From NCBI RefSeq assembly GCF_009937955.1, contig NZ_AP018439.1, forward strand, positions 4,650,001-4,714,000: 64,000 bases of DNA. The letters are read 5' to 3'. The notes under the pieces were generated by a model. It had not been told where the DNA came from. It saw only the letters and a program-made list of their open reading frames with translations, and ran no database searches. The position numbers and the translations under genes were made by a program. Source of the DNA: Undibacterium sp. KW1 (GTDB lineage: Bacteria > Pseudomonadota > Gammaproteobacteria > Burkholderiales > Burkholderiaceae_D). Shown piece after piece: positions 16,720-26,607 of the stretch; position 1 is the first letter of the stretch; every line of letters starts with the position of its first letter.

Positions 16720-19572
16720 TCAGAATGAATACTCGGCCTTGACCGTGTATGCACGACCTATGGGTTTGGCGATATTTTGCGCAAACACGACGCGTGAACT
16801 CAGCCTCTGATTCGACAAAGGTGGATCAACATTCAACAGGTTATTGATACCCAGGCTCAACCTGAACTTATCCGAATAGCGATAGTTGGCACTCAGGTTA
16901 TAAATGATATAGGAATCGATCACGTTGTAATACGGCTGCCCAAATTTTTGCGTAGGCAGGGCATTGGTGTCCTCATAACTGGCAGTATAAGATTGCGACA
17001 ACTGGGTGGCGAACTTGCCCATATTCCAGGACAAGCGCAAATTATGACGCCAGCGGAATATATAAGTATTCGCCGAAGTCGAACCTGTAGCCAATGCCCC
17101 CGGCCTGCCTACACTATCCACCCACGCACCGCCCACGTCGTTTTGCCCCTCGTACTTGTTGACGTAGGTGCCGTCCATGCTGACACCAAATTTACCCCAG
17201 CTAGTTGTCGGCAACAGGTAGCGGAAGTTGGTGTCAATACCGCGCGTATGCACACCGCCCATATTCAGGCGGGTGACGACGATATAGTTCAGCGTGCCAT
17301 CCGGGTTCCTAACAAACAGATTGGAATACTTGTTCACATCGGAAAAAATTGTTTCTTCGGTGATCTGGGCGATGGTTCCCTTCATGCGTATGTCCCAGAT
17401 ATCGAAAGAGAGCATCATGTTCCTGACTGGTTCCAGCACGATACCCGCAGTCAGGGTACGTGATTTTTCCGGTTGCAGATCAGGATTGGCACCTGTCAAT
17501 ATCGTCAATTGGGTATTACAGACGCGGGCAGGATCAAGATTCAATCCTGCATACTTGGGGTCACTGGTCAGTGTGCCTGTATTTGGCTGCGATGGCGTCG
17601 TACTAGGGCAAAGCAAGGGATCATCCCAGCGATTGGTAGATGGCGTCTTCGTGCGTGGCGTGCCATACAGTTCTGGCAGGGTTGGTGCGCGGAAACCGGT
17701 GCTGGCAGTGCCGCGCAACATGATGGCCTTATGTGGTTCCCAGCGCACACTGGCCTTGGGGTTCACGGTAGATCCAAAATCACTGAAATGATCAGCACGG
17801 GCAGCAAAGGTCAGATCCAGCCCTTTGCTCAGTGGTGCATCGATCTCCACATACAGACCAGCAATGGTGCGCGCACCACTGGGGTTGGCACCCGGTGTGC
17901 CGGAGGTCTTGTAGACGATATCGTTGCTAAGGGCACTGGTCGAATCGGTATACGTTTCCCTATGCAGGTCACCACCCACTGCAATAGAGAGTGAACCGCC
18001 AGGCAATTCTTTCAATACGCGTGACAGATTGAAATCAGGGCCAAAGTATTTCACGCTCGCAGTACGATAATTGGTATCGTCAACCTTGATGCTGTTGAGA
18101 TAAGCCTGTCCTGTCGCGTCCTGCGCACCGAATGGATTGAGGATACCATTTGCCACGCCATCGTACAGTTTAGGTGTGCTGACAAAGCCACTCTTCCAGC
18201 TGACACGCCGCTTGCTCATCGCGGCATTGAAGCCGACACGGTAATCCCAGCCCATGAACTCACCCTCGTCGGCGACGACAAGGCGGTTGGTATTCTGGCG
18301 GTCATCCGTGCCTGCCGGGCCAAGTTCATCCAGGCTCCAGGTCAGGGCCAGGTCTTGCCCGGTGACCCCGGCAACTGCTGGCACGCCACCGCTACCACCT
18401 GGGTACCATTTGCTGTTCTTGCTGATGAACAGCGGCTTGCGCACACCGGGATTGAGCTTGTCGTAATCAGTCTGCGCACCAAAAACCTGCGGTGGATTCA
18501 ACGCATCAATATAGGATTCACTAGCAAGCACTTCAACCGTCATCAGTTTATTGTCACCATGACGCAAAGCCCCTTTGCTAAACAGCGTGGTTTGCTTGTT
18601 CTCAGGCAGCAGTTGCGGATAAAGACCGGGGTCGAGAATACAGGTCTTGATGCCGGAACCTGATACCTTGGTCGAGGGCAGGCTGTACTGCGCGCCATAA
18701 TTGCTGGTGCAGCCAGTTGCCCAATACGGATTGCCCGTAGTCGTAGTGGCCTTGCTGTTAGTGTACACCGTAAAGTTAGCCGGTGACGACGATGAGCCTG
18801 AAGTATTGGTAGAAAACACGCTGCCGCCAAGCTGGGCAATGGCATCCGGGTTCGAGAGCTCTGGCCTGTCTTTCTGCATCAGGGAGGAGCGGGACTGTAT
18901 GTCAAATGCCGCATACACATTCCAGCCATCTTTATTCAGATCACCCTTACCACCAGCAATGGAAAAACGGCGCTGGTCACCACCACCAGAACGCTGCGGG
19001 GCGACGACGCTGGCTGCCAGCCTGATCTCATTGAGAGTGCGCCTGGTGATGAAATTGACTACACCGGCGATTGCGTCAGTACCATAAATCGACGATGCGC
19101 CGTCACGCAAGACTTCCACCCTTTCGATGGCGCTCATGGGGACAACATCGACGTTAATCGAGCTGTCGCCGATAGCCTCATTTGGCAAGCGACGTCCATT
19201 CAGCAATACCAGGGTGCGGTTGGTGTTCAGGCCACGCATATTGATCATGGTGCCACCGCCACCGCCACCGACCGGTTCATTGGTAGCACCCATGACCAGC
19301 GAAGTGGCTACCTCGGACATGGTCGTCAGCCCCTGTGCTTCCAGTTCTTCTGCCTTGTAGGTAGTCAGCGGCAAGGCATTTTCTGTGGCCAGCCGTTTAA
19401 TCGACGAACCGGTAATTTCTATCTTGGTGACCGGAGTTTGAGGAGCTTGAGGGGCCTGATTTTGCCTTGCCATCGCCTGGTTCTGGTTGATCAAAGTCAG
19501 CACGGCCAGCGTCACTGCGCTGATCTTGATGCTGGCATGCTGGGGAAGTCTGGTGCGCCTGATTTTTTCCAT
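16720..19572 (-). CDS. TonB-dependent outer-membrane receptor
   Basis: Outer-membrane importer of 950 aa for oligosaccharides, energised by TonB. Visible parts are a signal sequence (ISAVTLAVLTLINQNQAMA), a plug domain (about residues 60-190) with MRGLNTNRTLVLLNGRRLP and VEVLRDGASSIYGTDAIAGV, a 22-strand-type barrel with RAPTLPELYG, and a terminal aromatic residue (YSF). A glycine run (GGGGGG) sits in the plug. The ribosome-binding site is GGAGAC. It follows the pectinesterase by 55 bases, so it may carry pectin fragments. Xylo-oligosaccharides are the alternative, since the xylanases lie downstream. Confidence 0.9.
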   Translation of the reverse strand: MEKIRRTRLPQHASIKISAVTLAVLTLINQNQAMARQNQAPQAPQTPVTKIEITGSSIKRLATENALPLTTYKAEELEAQGLTTMSEVATSLVMGATNEPVGGGGGGTMINMRGLNTNRTLVLLNGRRLPNEAIGDSSINVDVVPMSAIERVEVLRDGASSIYGTDAIAGVVNFITRRTLNEIRLAASVVAPQRSGGGDQRRFSIAGGKGDLNKDGWNVYAAFDIQSRSSLMQKDRPELSNPDAIAQLGGSVFSTNTSGSSSSPANFTVYTNSKATTTTGNPYWATGCTSNYGAQYSLPSTKVSGSGIKTCILDPGLYPQLLPENKQTTLFSKGALRHGDNKLMTVEVLASESYIDALNPPQVFGAQTDYDKLNPGVRKPLFISKNSKWYPGGSGGVPAVAGVTGQDLALTWSLDELGPAGTDDRQNTNRLVVADEGEFMGWDYRVGFNAAMSKRRVSWKSGFVSTPKLYDGVANGILNPFGAQDATGQAYLNSIKVDDTNYRTASVKYFGPDFNLSRVLKELPGGSLSIAVGGDLHRETYTDSTSALSNDIVYKTSGTPGANPSGARTIAGLYVEIDAPLSKGLDLTFAARADHFSDFGSTVNPKASVRWEPHKAIMLRGTASTGFRAPTLPELYGTPRTKTPSTNRWDDPLLCPSTTPSQPNTGTLTSDPKYAGLNLDPARVCNTQLTILTGANPDLQPEKSRTLTAGIVLEPVRNMMLSFDIWDIRMKGTIAQITEETIFSDVNKYSNLFVRNPDGTLNYIVVTRLNMGGVHTRGIDTNFRYLLPTTSWGKFGVSMDGTYVNKYEGQNDVGGAWVDSVGRPGALATGSTSANTYIFRWRHNLRLSWNMGKFATQLSQSYTASYEDTNALPTQKFGQPYYNVIDSYIIYNLSANYRYSDKFRLSLGINNLLNVDPPLSNQRLSSRVVFAQNIAKPIGRAYTVKAEYSF

Positions 19573-19627
19573 CTTTTGTCTCCATCTGTAGTTTTATTGA
19601 GTTTTATAGCTTTATAGTTTTATGGCC

Positions 19628-22003
19628 TTACCTGCTATCCGGTGGCGAAGGATTCCAGCCTTTGCCGTTGTCGAAACTGGCGAAAATCTGGCGGCGACTG
19701 GCAAAGCGCCCCGCCACCTGCTTTTCGGTTAATGTGTGACCTGGCAAGCGCTGCGATACATCGAGAGGCTTGCCGTTGATATCCATGCTGCCGTACTCAC
19801 CCCAGCCAGCACCTGGCTGGGCCTGCGCCGACTCTGGCTTTGGCAACAGCCAGCCCACAGGGGCGATATGCGTGTCCATCCTGCAGTGGATGAAACTGAC
19901 CTTGTCCCAAGTGCTGGGCGGCCCCTGCCGGGCCAGATAAGCCGTGCCGGGCAAGACATCGTTTTGGCCTGGACCAGGCCCATGGGTCAGGCGACTGTTG
20001 AGAAAAACAAATCCAGCTTCATCGGCAGCGACCGTGCGGGCCTGCACGATGTAGCCGCCACCCTTGCCCGGATTGGCACTGTCACCGACTGAACGGATTT
20101 CACTTTCTTCGAATAAGGCGGCCCTGTTGCCACCCCAGATAAAATCCACATTGCCTGCAATCAGCGAGCGATAAAACCAGGAATAGCCCTTCACCTGTAT
20201 GGTGTCCTGCTCACTGAAGAAACTGGCATTGTGTGCCAGCAGACGGCCACGGTCACTATTGAATACCAGGGTTTCTGCCTGCGCCCCCTTGCTCCTGGCA
20301 CGCACCGCTGTATTGACTAGCGTGAGCGTGTCCAGCGTCAGCATGTCGGCATCTTCAATCAACAACACTGAACGCCCGCCAGTAACGGATGGCGTGTACG
20401 GCCCCTGACTGATACCCGTGCCTGGGTTATTACTGTCGTCGTTGTAAGCCTGAAGAATGACACCATCACGGCTTTCGCCACGCAGGGTAAGATTGTCCTT
20501 GCCCTTCAAATAAAGTAACTGATCGTAGCGGCCATTGGCGATATGTATGGTCACTGCTTCTGCACGCGACATGGTGCGCATGACGTGATTCAAGGCACCC
20601 TGCACAGTACGGAAATCTGCCGGGCCATCATCATCGACAGTCAGACTGTTGCCAGAGGGCGCCGCCCTGCGCGTGCTGAATGTCCATCCTGCCGCTCGGC
20701 CCAGCCCGGTAAATGCCTGCCCATCAAGACTGGCATTGGTGAAGACACCTGCATCCACTGCAACGTAATATTCCGTGCCATATGCCAGACGCGCATTGTG
20801 CGGTTTGATCGTCACGGTCTTGCCATCTATGCTGATGGGCTTGTAACGCAGCACACGTTTGAATTCTTGCCCGGCGTAGCCGATCTCATCAATGTCATCA
20901 CCAAGACGGATGACATCAACCAAGGCATTATCGGAGGCCCGGAAAATGCGCACAGAGCCACCCTGCCCCAGGCTGGGTACCTGATCAAACACGATGTGCA
21001 AAGGCGTGTCTGGCGGCACATCTTCAGCATTTGCAGCCGGGCTGACTTTGCCTTGCAGTGCATAGCTTTGTGCAGATGTTGCGAAAGCCGGGGTGACACT
21101 GACAGCGAGATAGCCAGCCACATTGGCATCTGCCTGGCTGCTTACCGTAATGGGCGCTGTGCCGGGGTGCGGCGCCGTGAGTATGATTTCGCCATCCCTG
21201 ACTACCACACTGGCAATGCCCGGCGCACTTGATAACGCAGTGATTGGTATGGCAAGCTTGTCATTGTCTGCAGATATGCGCGCCGCATAATGCAGCGGCG
21301 CATCACCCGCCTGCAAGCTGACCCTGTCGTTCATGCGCGCCAGGCCAAGGCGTAGTGGTTTGTTTCCAGCGGCACCGCTACGGACATCGTCAAACTCAAA
21401 GCCCTGGCCTTTCGCCAGCAAGCCTATGCGTCTTTCGAATGACGAAGCATCTGTAGCTGTGCTCAACATTTCGCCGTTCAGGTATAGCGTCAGCAAGTCA
21501 CCGGCCACGTCCAGCCTGAGTGTGTAAAAACTACCCTCCGGCCCCGGCTCTTTTGCTGACTGCTTCAATCTGCTCAGCTTGCCATTCTGCATTTTCACCA
21601 ACTCTATGAACAGCTTTTGCTTGTCACGCTGAATAACGAGGCTGGCAGCCAGCCAATTGTTTTCGTCCTGGTAGTGCGCCAATAGATAAGCCTGGCCATC
21701 TGCAGCATTTGTACTGGCGACGGGGCGCATGCGTTCCTCGACAAAGTAATCTGCACCTGGTATTGCCTCTGGTGCAGATGCCAACAGCGGCCCACCCTGC
21801 CCGCTTAGTAGCAGCACGTGATTACCCGATCCATCCTGGCGGCGCACATTCGCATCAGATATGCCGGCTTCTTTGCTTGCCCAGTGCGTCGCGCCATTCT
21901 CGAAATCGTCGCACCAGCTTGCGCCACCAGGGCAGGTTCCTGCTTGTGCATGCAATGCATACACGGTCGCCAGCACAGCCAGGAATAAATGACTAGTTTT
22001 CAT
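19628..22003 (-). CDS. Multidomain secreted pectinesterase (CE8)
   Basis: Demethylates pectin to galacturonan for the polygalacturonase next to it. In 791 aa a signal peptide (MKTSHLFLAVLATVYALHAQA) is followed by a concanavalin/LamG-like region (about 25-210), an Ig-like stretch (220-310), an SbsA-type Ig-like domain (about 320-440, DTPLHIVFDQVP) and a CE8 right-handed helix (about 450-780). Catalytic signatures are QDTIQVKG and GNVDFIWG (the two aspartates). The start at 22003 is chosen because the signal peptide begins there; the frame is open to 22036. Single-domain pectinesterases are about half this length. Confidence 0.9.
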   Translation of the reverse strand: MKTSHLFLAVLATVYALHAQAGTCPGGASWCDDFENGATHWASKEAGISDANVRRQDGSGNHVLLLSGQGGPLLASAPEAIPGADYFVEERMRPVASTNAADGQAYLLAHYQDENNWLAASLVIQRDKQKLFIELVKMQNGKLSRLKQSAKEPGPEGSFYTLRLDVAGDLLTLYLNGEMLSTATDASSFERRIGLLAKGQGFEFDDVRSGAAGNKPLRLGLARMNDRVSLQAGDAPLHYAARISADNDKLAIPITALSSAPGIASVVVRDGEIILTAPHPGTAPITVSSQADANVAGYLAVSVTPAFATSAQSYALQGKVSPAANAEDVPPDTPLHIVFDQVPSLGQGGSVRIFRASDNALVDVIRLGDDIDEIGYAGQEFKRVLRYKPISIDGKTVTIKPHNARLAYGTEYYVAVDAGVFTNASLDGQAFTGLGRAAGWTFSTRRAAPSGNSLTVDDDGPADFRTVQGALNHVMRTMSRAEAVTIHIANGRYDQLLYLKGKDNLTLRGESRDGVILQAYNDDSNNPGTGISQGPYTPSVTGGRSVLLIEDADMLTLDTLTLVNTAVRARSKGAQAETLVFNSDRGRLLAHNASFFSEQDTIQVKGYSWFYRSLIAGNVDFIWGGNRAALFEESEIRSVGDSANPGKGGGYIVQARTVAADEAGFVFLNSRLTHGPGPGQNDVLPGTAYLARQGPPSTWDKVSFIHCRMDTHIAPVGWLLPKPESAQAQPGAGWGEYGSMDINGKPLDVSQRLPGHTLTEKQVAGRFASRRQIFASFDNGKGWNPSPPDSR

Positions 22004-22070
22004 AGATATGTGTGAGGAATTTATTTGGGCAAGCATCTGCTGGCGCGCGCCAGCAGATGCCTGTCATTCG

Positions 22071-23384
22071 CTATTCTGGAAACGGCACGAAGCGTTCCTG
22101 GCAATTAAGCGTCTTTGCATCAGCCGCGTTAAGCTGACCCGTCAGCCTGGCAAATTCCAGCTTGACTACTGGTTTGCCGTCAACGACAACATCTTGCAGT
22201 GCGAGTTGCAGCGGGCGCTGTTCGTCATATCCCTGCAAGATCACTTGCCCAGGTGTCAGGCTGTGCACGCTTTCCATACGGATATCGGTATAGGAAGGAA
22301 TTAACTGACCCGACGGACCTGGCTCATATTTTGTATCGATATACAGCGGCCAGCGATTATCACGCAGGCAGACATCGCGATAGACAACACCAGAAACCAC
22401 GCCGCCGCGCCTGTCATTACTCTTGATGCGCAGGCCCGAGGTAGTGCCATCCATGACCAGGTCTTCAACCAGCACATTACGCACCCCGCCATTGGTTTCA
22501 CTGCCTATCGACATGCCATGGCCGCTATAGAAATGATTATGCAGGATAGAGATATTTTCACTCCGCCCGTTATTGCCAGCCTTGATGGCGACGTTGTCGT
22601 CACCGGTGCGTATGTAACTATGCGCAATCGTCACATTGCGCGATGCTCCCGGATCTATACCATCGGTATTGCGCGCATCATGTGGCGTATCGATACGTAT
22701 TCCCCAGGCAGTAAAGCCATCAACACGGTTCATCGCCACGTGGAAATTCGGCGAATTGCGCAAGGTGATACGGTGCATCGTAAAGTCTTGCACCTTATCC
22801 AGCTGTATAAGGCGCGGCACATTCTGGCGCTGTTTTTCTTTCTGCGCCCGGCGTGCGATCTGCCACCAGGTTTCGCTCTTGCCCTCTATGATCTGGCCAC
22901 CCTGGCCATCAATAATACCCTCACCCATGATGCCAGTACCCGACACTCCTTCGACTGTGATAAAGGGTTGGCAGCCCTTGCCAGTGGCATCGTTAGTGCC
23001 ACAGGTTTTTGCACCACGGTCATACAACAAGGGATTGGTGCTGGCATACAGAGTCACGCCTGCATCCACCACCAGCGTGACACCGCTACGCAACTTCAGG
23101 GGGCCAGAAGTAAATGCCTTGCTGCCAGCACCGGCAGCCAGTTGCACGGCCTTGCCTGGCGCACAGCTATCCAGTGCAGCCTGTATGCGCGGCGCATCAT
23201 TTTGATTTGCTGTCGATGTTTCTGCCAGCAGAGTGGCGCAGGTAGCTGGCATGACCGGCTCGCGAACCGTGCGCGTGTCTTGCGCCTGTGCTGTAGTAGA
23301 CAATACAGAAATGGCCGCAACCCCGGCCAACGCCTGCAAACGCAAGGGATGCCCATGTGCTTGGGCGAAATTGAATAAGTACAT
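22071..23384 (-). CDS. GH28 polygalacturonase, secreted
   Basis: Hydrolyses alpha-1,4-galacturonan. The 437-aa protein has a signal peptide ending near STTAQAQ and the GH28 motif set: NTDGIDPGASRNV, GDDNVAIKAG (paired catalytic aspartates), SGHGMSIGSE (His) and RIKSND. The start MYLFNFAQ at 23384 is preceded by GGAGAC at 7 bases, so the longer reading to 23450 is rejected. It is the first gene of a polygalacturonase-pectinesterase-receptor set with gaps of 67 and 55 bases. An IS4-type element sits 200 bases upstream and may have cut it from an older promoter or regulator. Confidence 0.93.
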   Translation of the reverse strand: MYLFNFAQAHGHPLRLQALAGVAAISVLSTTAQAQDTRTVREPVMPATCATLLAETSTANQNDAPRIQAALDSCAPGKAVQLAAGAGSKAFTSGPLKLRSGVTLVVDAGVTLYASTNPLLYDRGAKTCGTNDATGKGCQPFITVEGVSGTGIMGEGIIDGQGGQIIEGKSETWWQIARRAQKEKQRQNVPRLIQLDKVQDFTMHRITLRNSPNFHVAMNRVDGFTAWGIRIDTPHDARNTDGIDPGASRNVTIAHSYIRTGDDNVAIKAGNNGRSENISILHNHFYSGHGMSIGSETNGGVRNVLVEDLVMDGTTSGLRIKSNDRRGGVVSGVVYRDVCLRDNRWPLYIDTKYEPGPSGQLIPSYTDIRMESVHSLTPGQVILQGYDEQRPLQLALQDVVVDGKPVVKLEFARLTGQLNAADAKTLNCQERFVPFPE

Positions 23385-23584
23385 ATATCGTCTCCAGTTA
23401 TTATAAATGCGTATGTCTGTGAATCTGTGACATGACGCTAACCGGAGCACCTCGCGTACTCCACGCCGTTTAGACGAGGGCCATGAAAAATGATGGCCGA
23501 GGTCGCTCGGTTGTATCTGTTTTATTGCTTTGTGAACAGCCTATCTAATTTTCGAGTTCACCTGATTCATCTATGAAAAAGACT

Positions 23585-24910
23585 CACTAGTGTCCCAACG
23601 TTTCTCATAGTAGAGACATCTGTTTTGGTTGATTTTCGTCATTGAGATTTCCCGATGGCGGCGTAAGTAATTGATTTATTGGTGTTGTTTCAAACATGGT
23701 GAGACTCAGGATTTGTAGAATCTCGTAAAGACTGTGAGGCAAATGCAGACGTTTTTTGACGATAGCGATGAGTACATAAGTACAGACCGCGATCCATATT
23801 TGCGTCTTCACGGCATTCTCGCTGGTTCCCAGGAAGGTTTTGATACGCAAATGTTGCTTGATCCACTTGAAGAACAATTCGACCTGCCAACGCTGCTTGT
23901 AAAGCGCTGCGATCATCTCCGGTTTGAGAGTGAAATTGTTGGTCAAAAAAATGATGCGTTCCCCAGTGTCGTCCTTGACGACGACACGACGCAAAGTTGC
24001 CGGGTAGTCCTTGCTTGCGTAGAAGAGCGGGAGTACGCCCGTTTGATCGCAGATAACGCTGCTCGTCGCCCGATCGACTGGCTGCGAATACCGACGCTTG
24101 AACCTGGTATTGCTTTTTGCTCTCGTGACAAAGAAGGCGTCCGCCGCATGCAGCCTGTGCAATCGGGCGAAGTCCAGGTAGCCGCGATCCATCAGGTAAT
24201 ACGCTCCTGGCTCGATGAGCAGATCGTCGAGAATATTGACCTCGTGGGTCTTGCCGTCGGTGATATGAATGAAGCTGGGAATAGAGCCGCGCAGGTCCAG
24301 CAGTGTATGCAATTTGATGGCCGCCTTGGTGGACCGGAAAGGTGCCCACGGATACACCGATAAACACAGGTCGATGGTAGTGGCATCGAACGCATAGACC
24401 GTTGCATCGAGGTCCACGCCAAATGGTTCGCTGGCATACAACGGGCGCGCCATCGCAATCAGGTGCTGCGCCAGATCGGCGTAAATTTGCCAGGGGCGCG
24501 TTGCATTTGCATTGGCCAGCGTATTGCGGGAAATCGTCGCGCAGCGAAATCCCATGTGGTACAGCCGATGGGGCTGGGCGCGCAAATTGACTTCGATATC
24601 GCGCAACGATTCCCGATAGGTCAACTGCGCAAAGGCCATGGCGAAGAATTGATCCAGACAGGAAAAATCCTTGACCTTGTGATCGCCCCTGTGGGCTGCG
24701 ACGCATCATCGAAAAGTGGTCAGTGGCAAATACGTCATGACCTGCGAGAAAACGAGTTTGCCCTGATGCGTAGGAGCCTTTGGCGGATATCCGCAAAAAG
24801 CTCCAATTCTGCGCCTCGACGTTCAAATCGAGACCAGATAAAAACATCATTTTATGCAAACAAATCATTGACTTACAAACCCCTGATGTGAAAACGTTGG
24901 GACACTAGTG
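23585..24910. mobile_element. IS4-family insertion sequence, 1326 bp, with 9-bp target duplication
   Basis: Both ends are visible. The left end begins CACTAGTGTCCCAACGTTT (23585) and the right end finishes with its exact reverse complement (24910), giving 19-bp perfect inverted repeats. The direct repeat AAAAAGACT flanks it at 23576-23584 and 24911-24919. The single gene inside is an IS4-type transposase on the minus strand, carrying a nonsense mutation. The intact ends and target duplication show a fairly recent insertion. Confidence 0.95.
23605..24771 (-). pseudogene. IS4-family transposase with N-terminal nonsense mutation
   Basis: DDE transposase of the IS4 type, with the YREK signature (YKQRWQVELFFKWIK) and the catalytic blocks DATTIDLCLS and MDRGYLDFARL. 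Translating upstream of the internal Met at 24639 in the same frame gives the usual start region of these proteins (HQGKLVFSQVMTYLPLTTFR), then TGA at 24706-24708, then CVAAHRGDHKVKDFSC. The expected residue after FR is arginine, so this looks like a CGA-to-TGA change. The normal start position also reads ACG (24769-24771). Only a 344-aa product from 24639, lacking the N-terminal domain, could be made. Confidence 0.85.
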
Positions 24911-25147
24911 AAAAAGACTAACAGTTGAAAACGAAATACACCATCAGCAGATTTGCTGATGGGAAGAATCATTACTCGATTTGGTGATTTTCACAAATTT
25001 TTGTTGTTGTAGAGTTGCAGACTCGCACTGCTAACCAGTTATACACAGCTCAGTTATGCACAGATTTGTTAGCCACCAAATCCAAAAAATCCTGTCTCTC
25101 TTAAATTAAGGAATCTCTGATTATTGAGCTTTACATAATTGATGACA

Positions 25148-25908
25148 TCACCACAACTCCACCTGCTTCCAACATGCCATGATGATGGATGGACGGCGTT
25201 GTGCGCTTTTGAGTTTGTTGCGGGCAATTGTTTGCAATTCGGCGAGGTTGTTCGGGCAGAAGTTTGCCAACGCATGTCGCTTGAGCCAGGCCCAGAGATA
25301 TTCGACAGGATTGAGGTCCGGCGCATACGGGGGCAGGAATGCGATTTGAATGTACCCATTGGTGCTGTCGAGGTATTCGCGCACCAGTTTCGATTTGTGC
25401 GCCCTGAGCCCATCGCGGATGATCAACAGCGGCTGCTTCAAATGCGTTTTGAGCGCCTTGAGAAAATCGACAATTTGCTCCTTCTTGATGCTACCCTCGT
25501 GGAAGCGGAACAAGTAGTTCTTCCTGGTCACACCTGCAATCACGGACAAATGTTTCCAGTTGAAATGAAACTGAATAATCGGCGTTTTCCCTTTGAGTGC
25601 CCAAGTACGCACACGGGTAGGCCGTTCGCTGATTCCGGACTCGTCGATGAATACAATCAGTCGATTCTCTCTCGAGGCTTTTTTTTGAGCGCAGGCCAGG
25701 TCTTTTTCTTGAACTCCTGTACAGCATCTTCGTTACGTTCGATGGCGCGACGCTCCGGCTTTTGGTTACTGAATCCCAGTGCGCCAAGAATGCGCCAAAC
25801 GTGCACTTCACTGAACGACACTTCTAACTTTCTTTCAATAAGTAGACGCACGCGTTTAAGTGTCCACAACTCGGTGCCAAAACCATGTTCCGCCTGCCGG
25901 TGGCACAT
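25148..25908 (-). pseudogene. IS630-family transposase remnant, 5' truncated, split by a -1 frameshift at A8
   Basis: Two frames give one transposase: an upstream part (TELWTLKRVRLLIERKLEV to KKKPRERID) and a downstream part with RTWALKGK, RDGLRAHKSK and APDLNPVEYLW. On the minus strand a run of eight A (25679-25686) lies before the first stop. A -1 shift there reads on as ASRENRLIVFIDESG, joining the frames perfectly and restoring the first catalytic Asp. The DDE residues are then all present. The N-terminal helix-turn-helix region is missing: no homologous sequence continues above 25908. No reliable inverted repeat was found. Confidence 0.8.
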
Positions 25909-26163
25909 CCATTAGCCAGCGGACCGGAGTCACCGCTAGTGCGCGCGGTACTGCTGACCTGGGTACTCAGCTTAGTCGTGGGCTTTGCACTGCAGACGCG
26001 GGCTATTCGTTTACGTCATCGACAAGCAGCACGCAGTTAGTGGACTGTCGTAGTGGCATAGTAAGTGAGGGGCATGTGCGCTACGTTTCAGGGCAAGGCA
26101 CTTAGCCATGCACGTGCAGGCATGACGGGTGCTTGCTCATCACGCACATACAATACTGGGGCG

Positions 26164-26553
26164 CTAATCTTCTTCGCAGTCAAAGCAGCCAAGATATTTC
26201 AGGAAATAGTCGCTTGTACGGACAGTTTTTGGAGCATGAAACTGGTCAGTGTTGGCGATAATGAATACATTGATTTTATCAATACCCTCATCACCGCATA
26301 ATTTGACGACAGCATCCAGATACGATGCGCTGTAAGAATGACCGTCGATGAATTGCCGTGGCGATTGTGCGTCTCTCCAATCAAGATAGCTTATTTCAGT
26401 GAAGTCATAGTCAAAACTGAGCTCTCCTTGCTCCATGGCGAAGCTGTTCATGGGGTCTACACCCACCTCACGCTCACGGTTTTCTACAAAATAATTTGCA
26501 GGCGCGGCATCACTAGATTGTCCTACCCAGATGTGTGATTGATGCACAGGCAT
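26164..26553 (-). CDS. Small acidic protein, possible Imm22-like immunity protein
   Basis: Cytoplasmic, acidic, 129 aa, with no signal peptide or membrane segment. The N-terminus has HIWVGQSS, the centre has SFDYDFTEISYLDWRD, and the C-terminus has DKINVFIIANTDQF and the tail FDCEED. The pattern of short beta strands with conserved aromatic and acidic residues recalls Imm22-type immunity proteins. This is a weak recognition without a search. It lies in a row with a CPCC-type protein and other small orphan genes next to transposon scraps, and no toxin gene is adjacent. Confidence 0.5.
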   Translation of the reverse strand: MPVHQSHIWVGQSSDAAPANYFVENREREVGVDPMNSFAMEQGELSFDYDFTEISYLDWRDAQSPRQFIDGHSYSASYLDAVVKLCGDEGIDKINVFIIANTDQFHAPKTVRTSDYFLKYLGCFDCEED

Positions 26554-26607
26554 TTACTGGCTCCATTATGATAGGAACGATATATTCCCAGAAGATGACT
26601 TCTTAGA

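Noticed and set aside
23690..24868. Long 392-codon minus-strand frame over the IS4 transposase
   Set aside because: It is the wrong frame. The IS4 motifs are in the other frame, and this one gives arginine/glutamine-rich nonsense.
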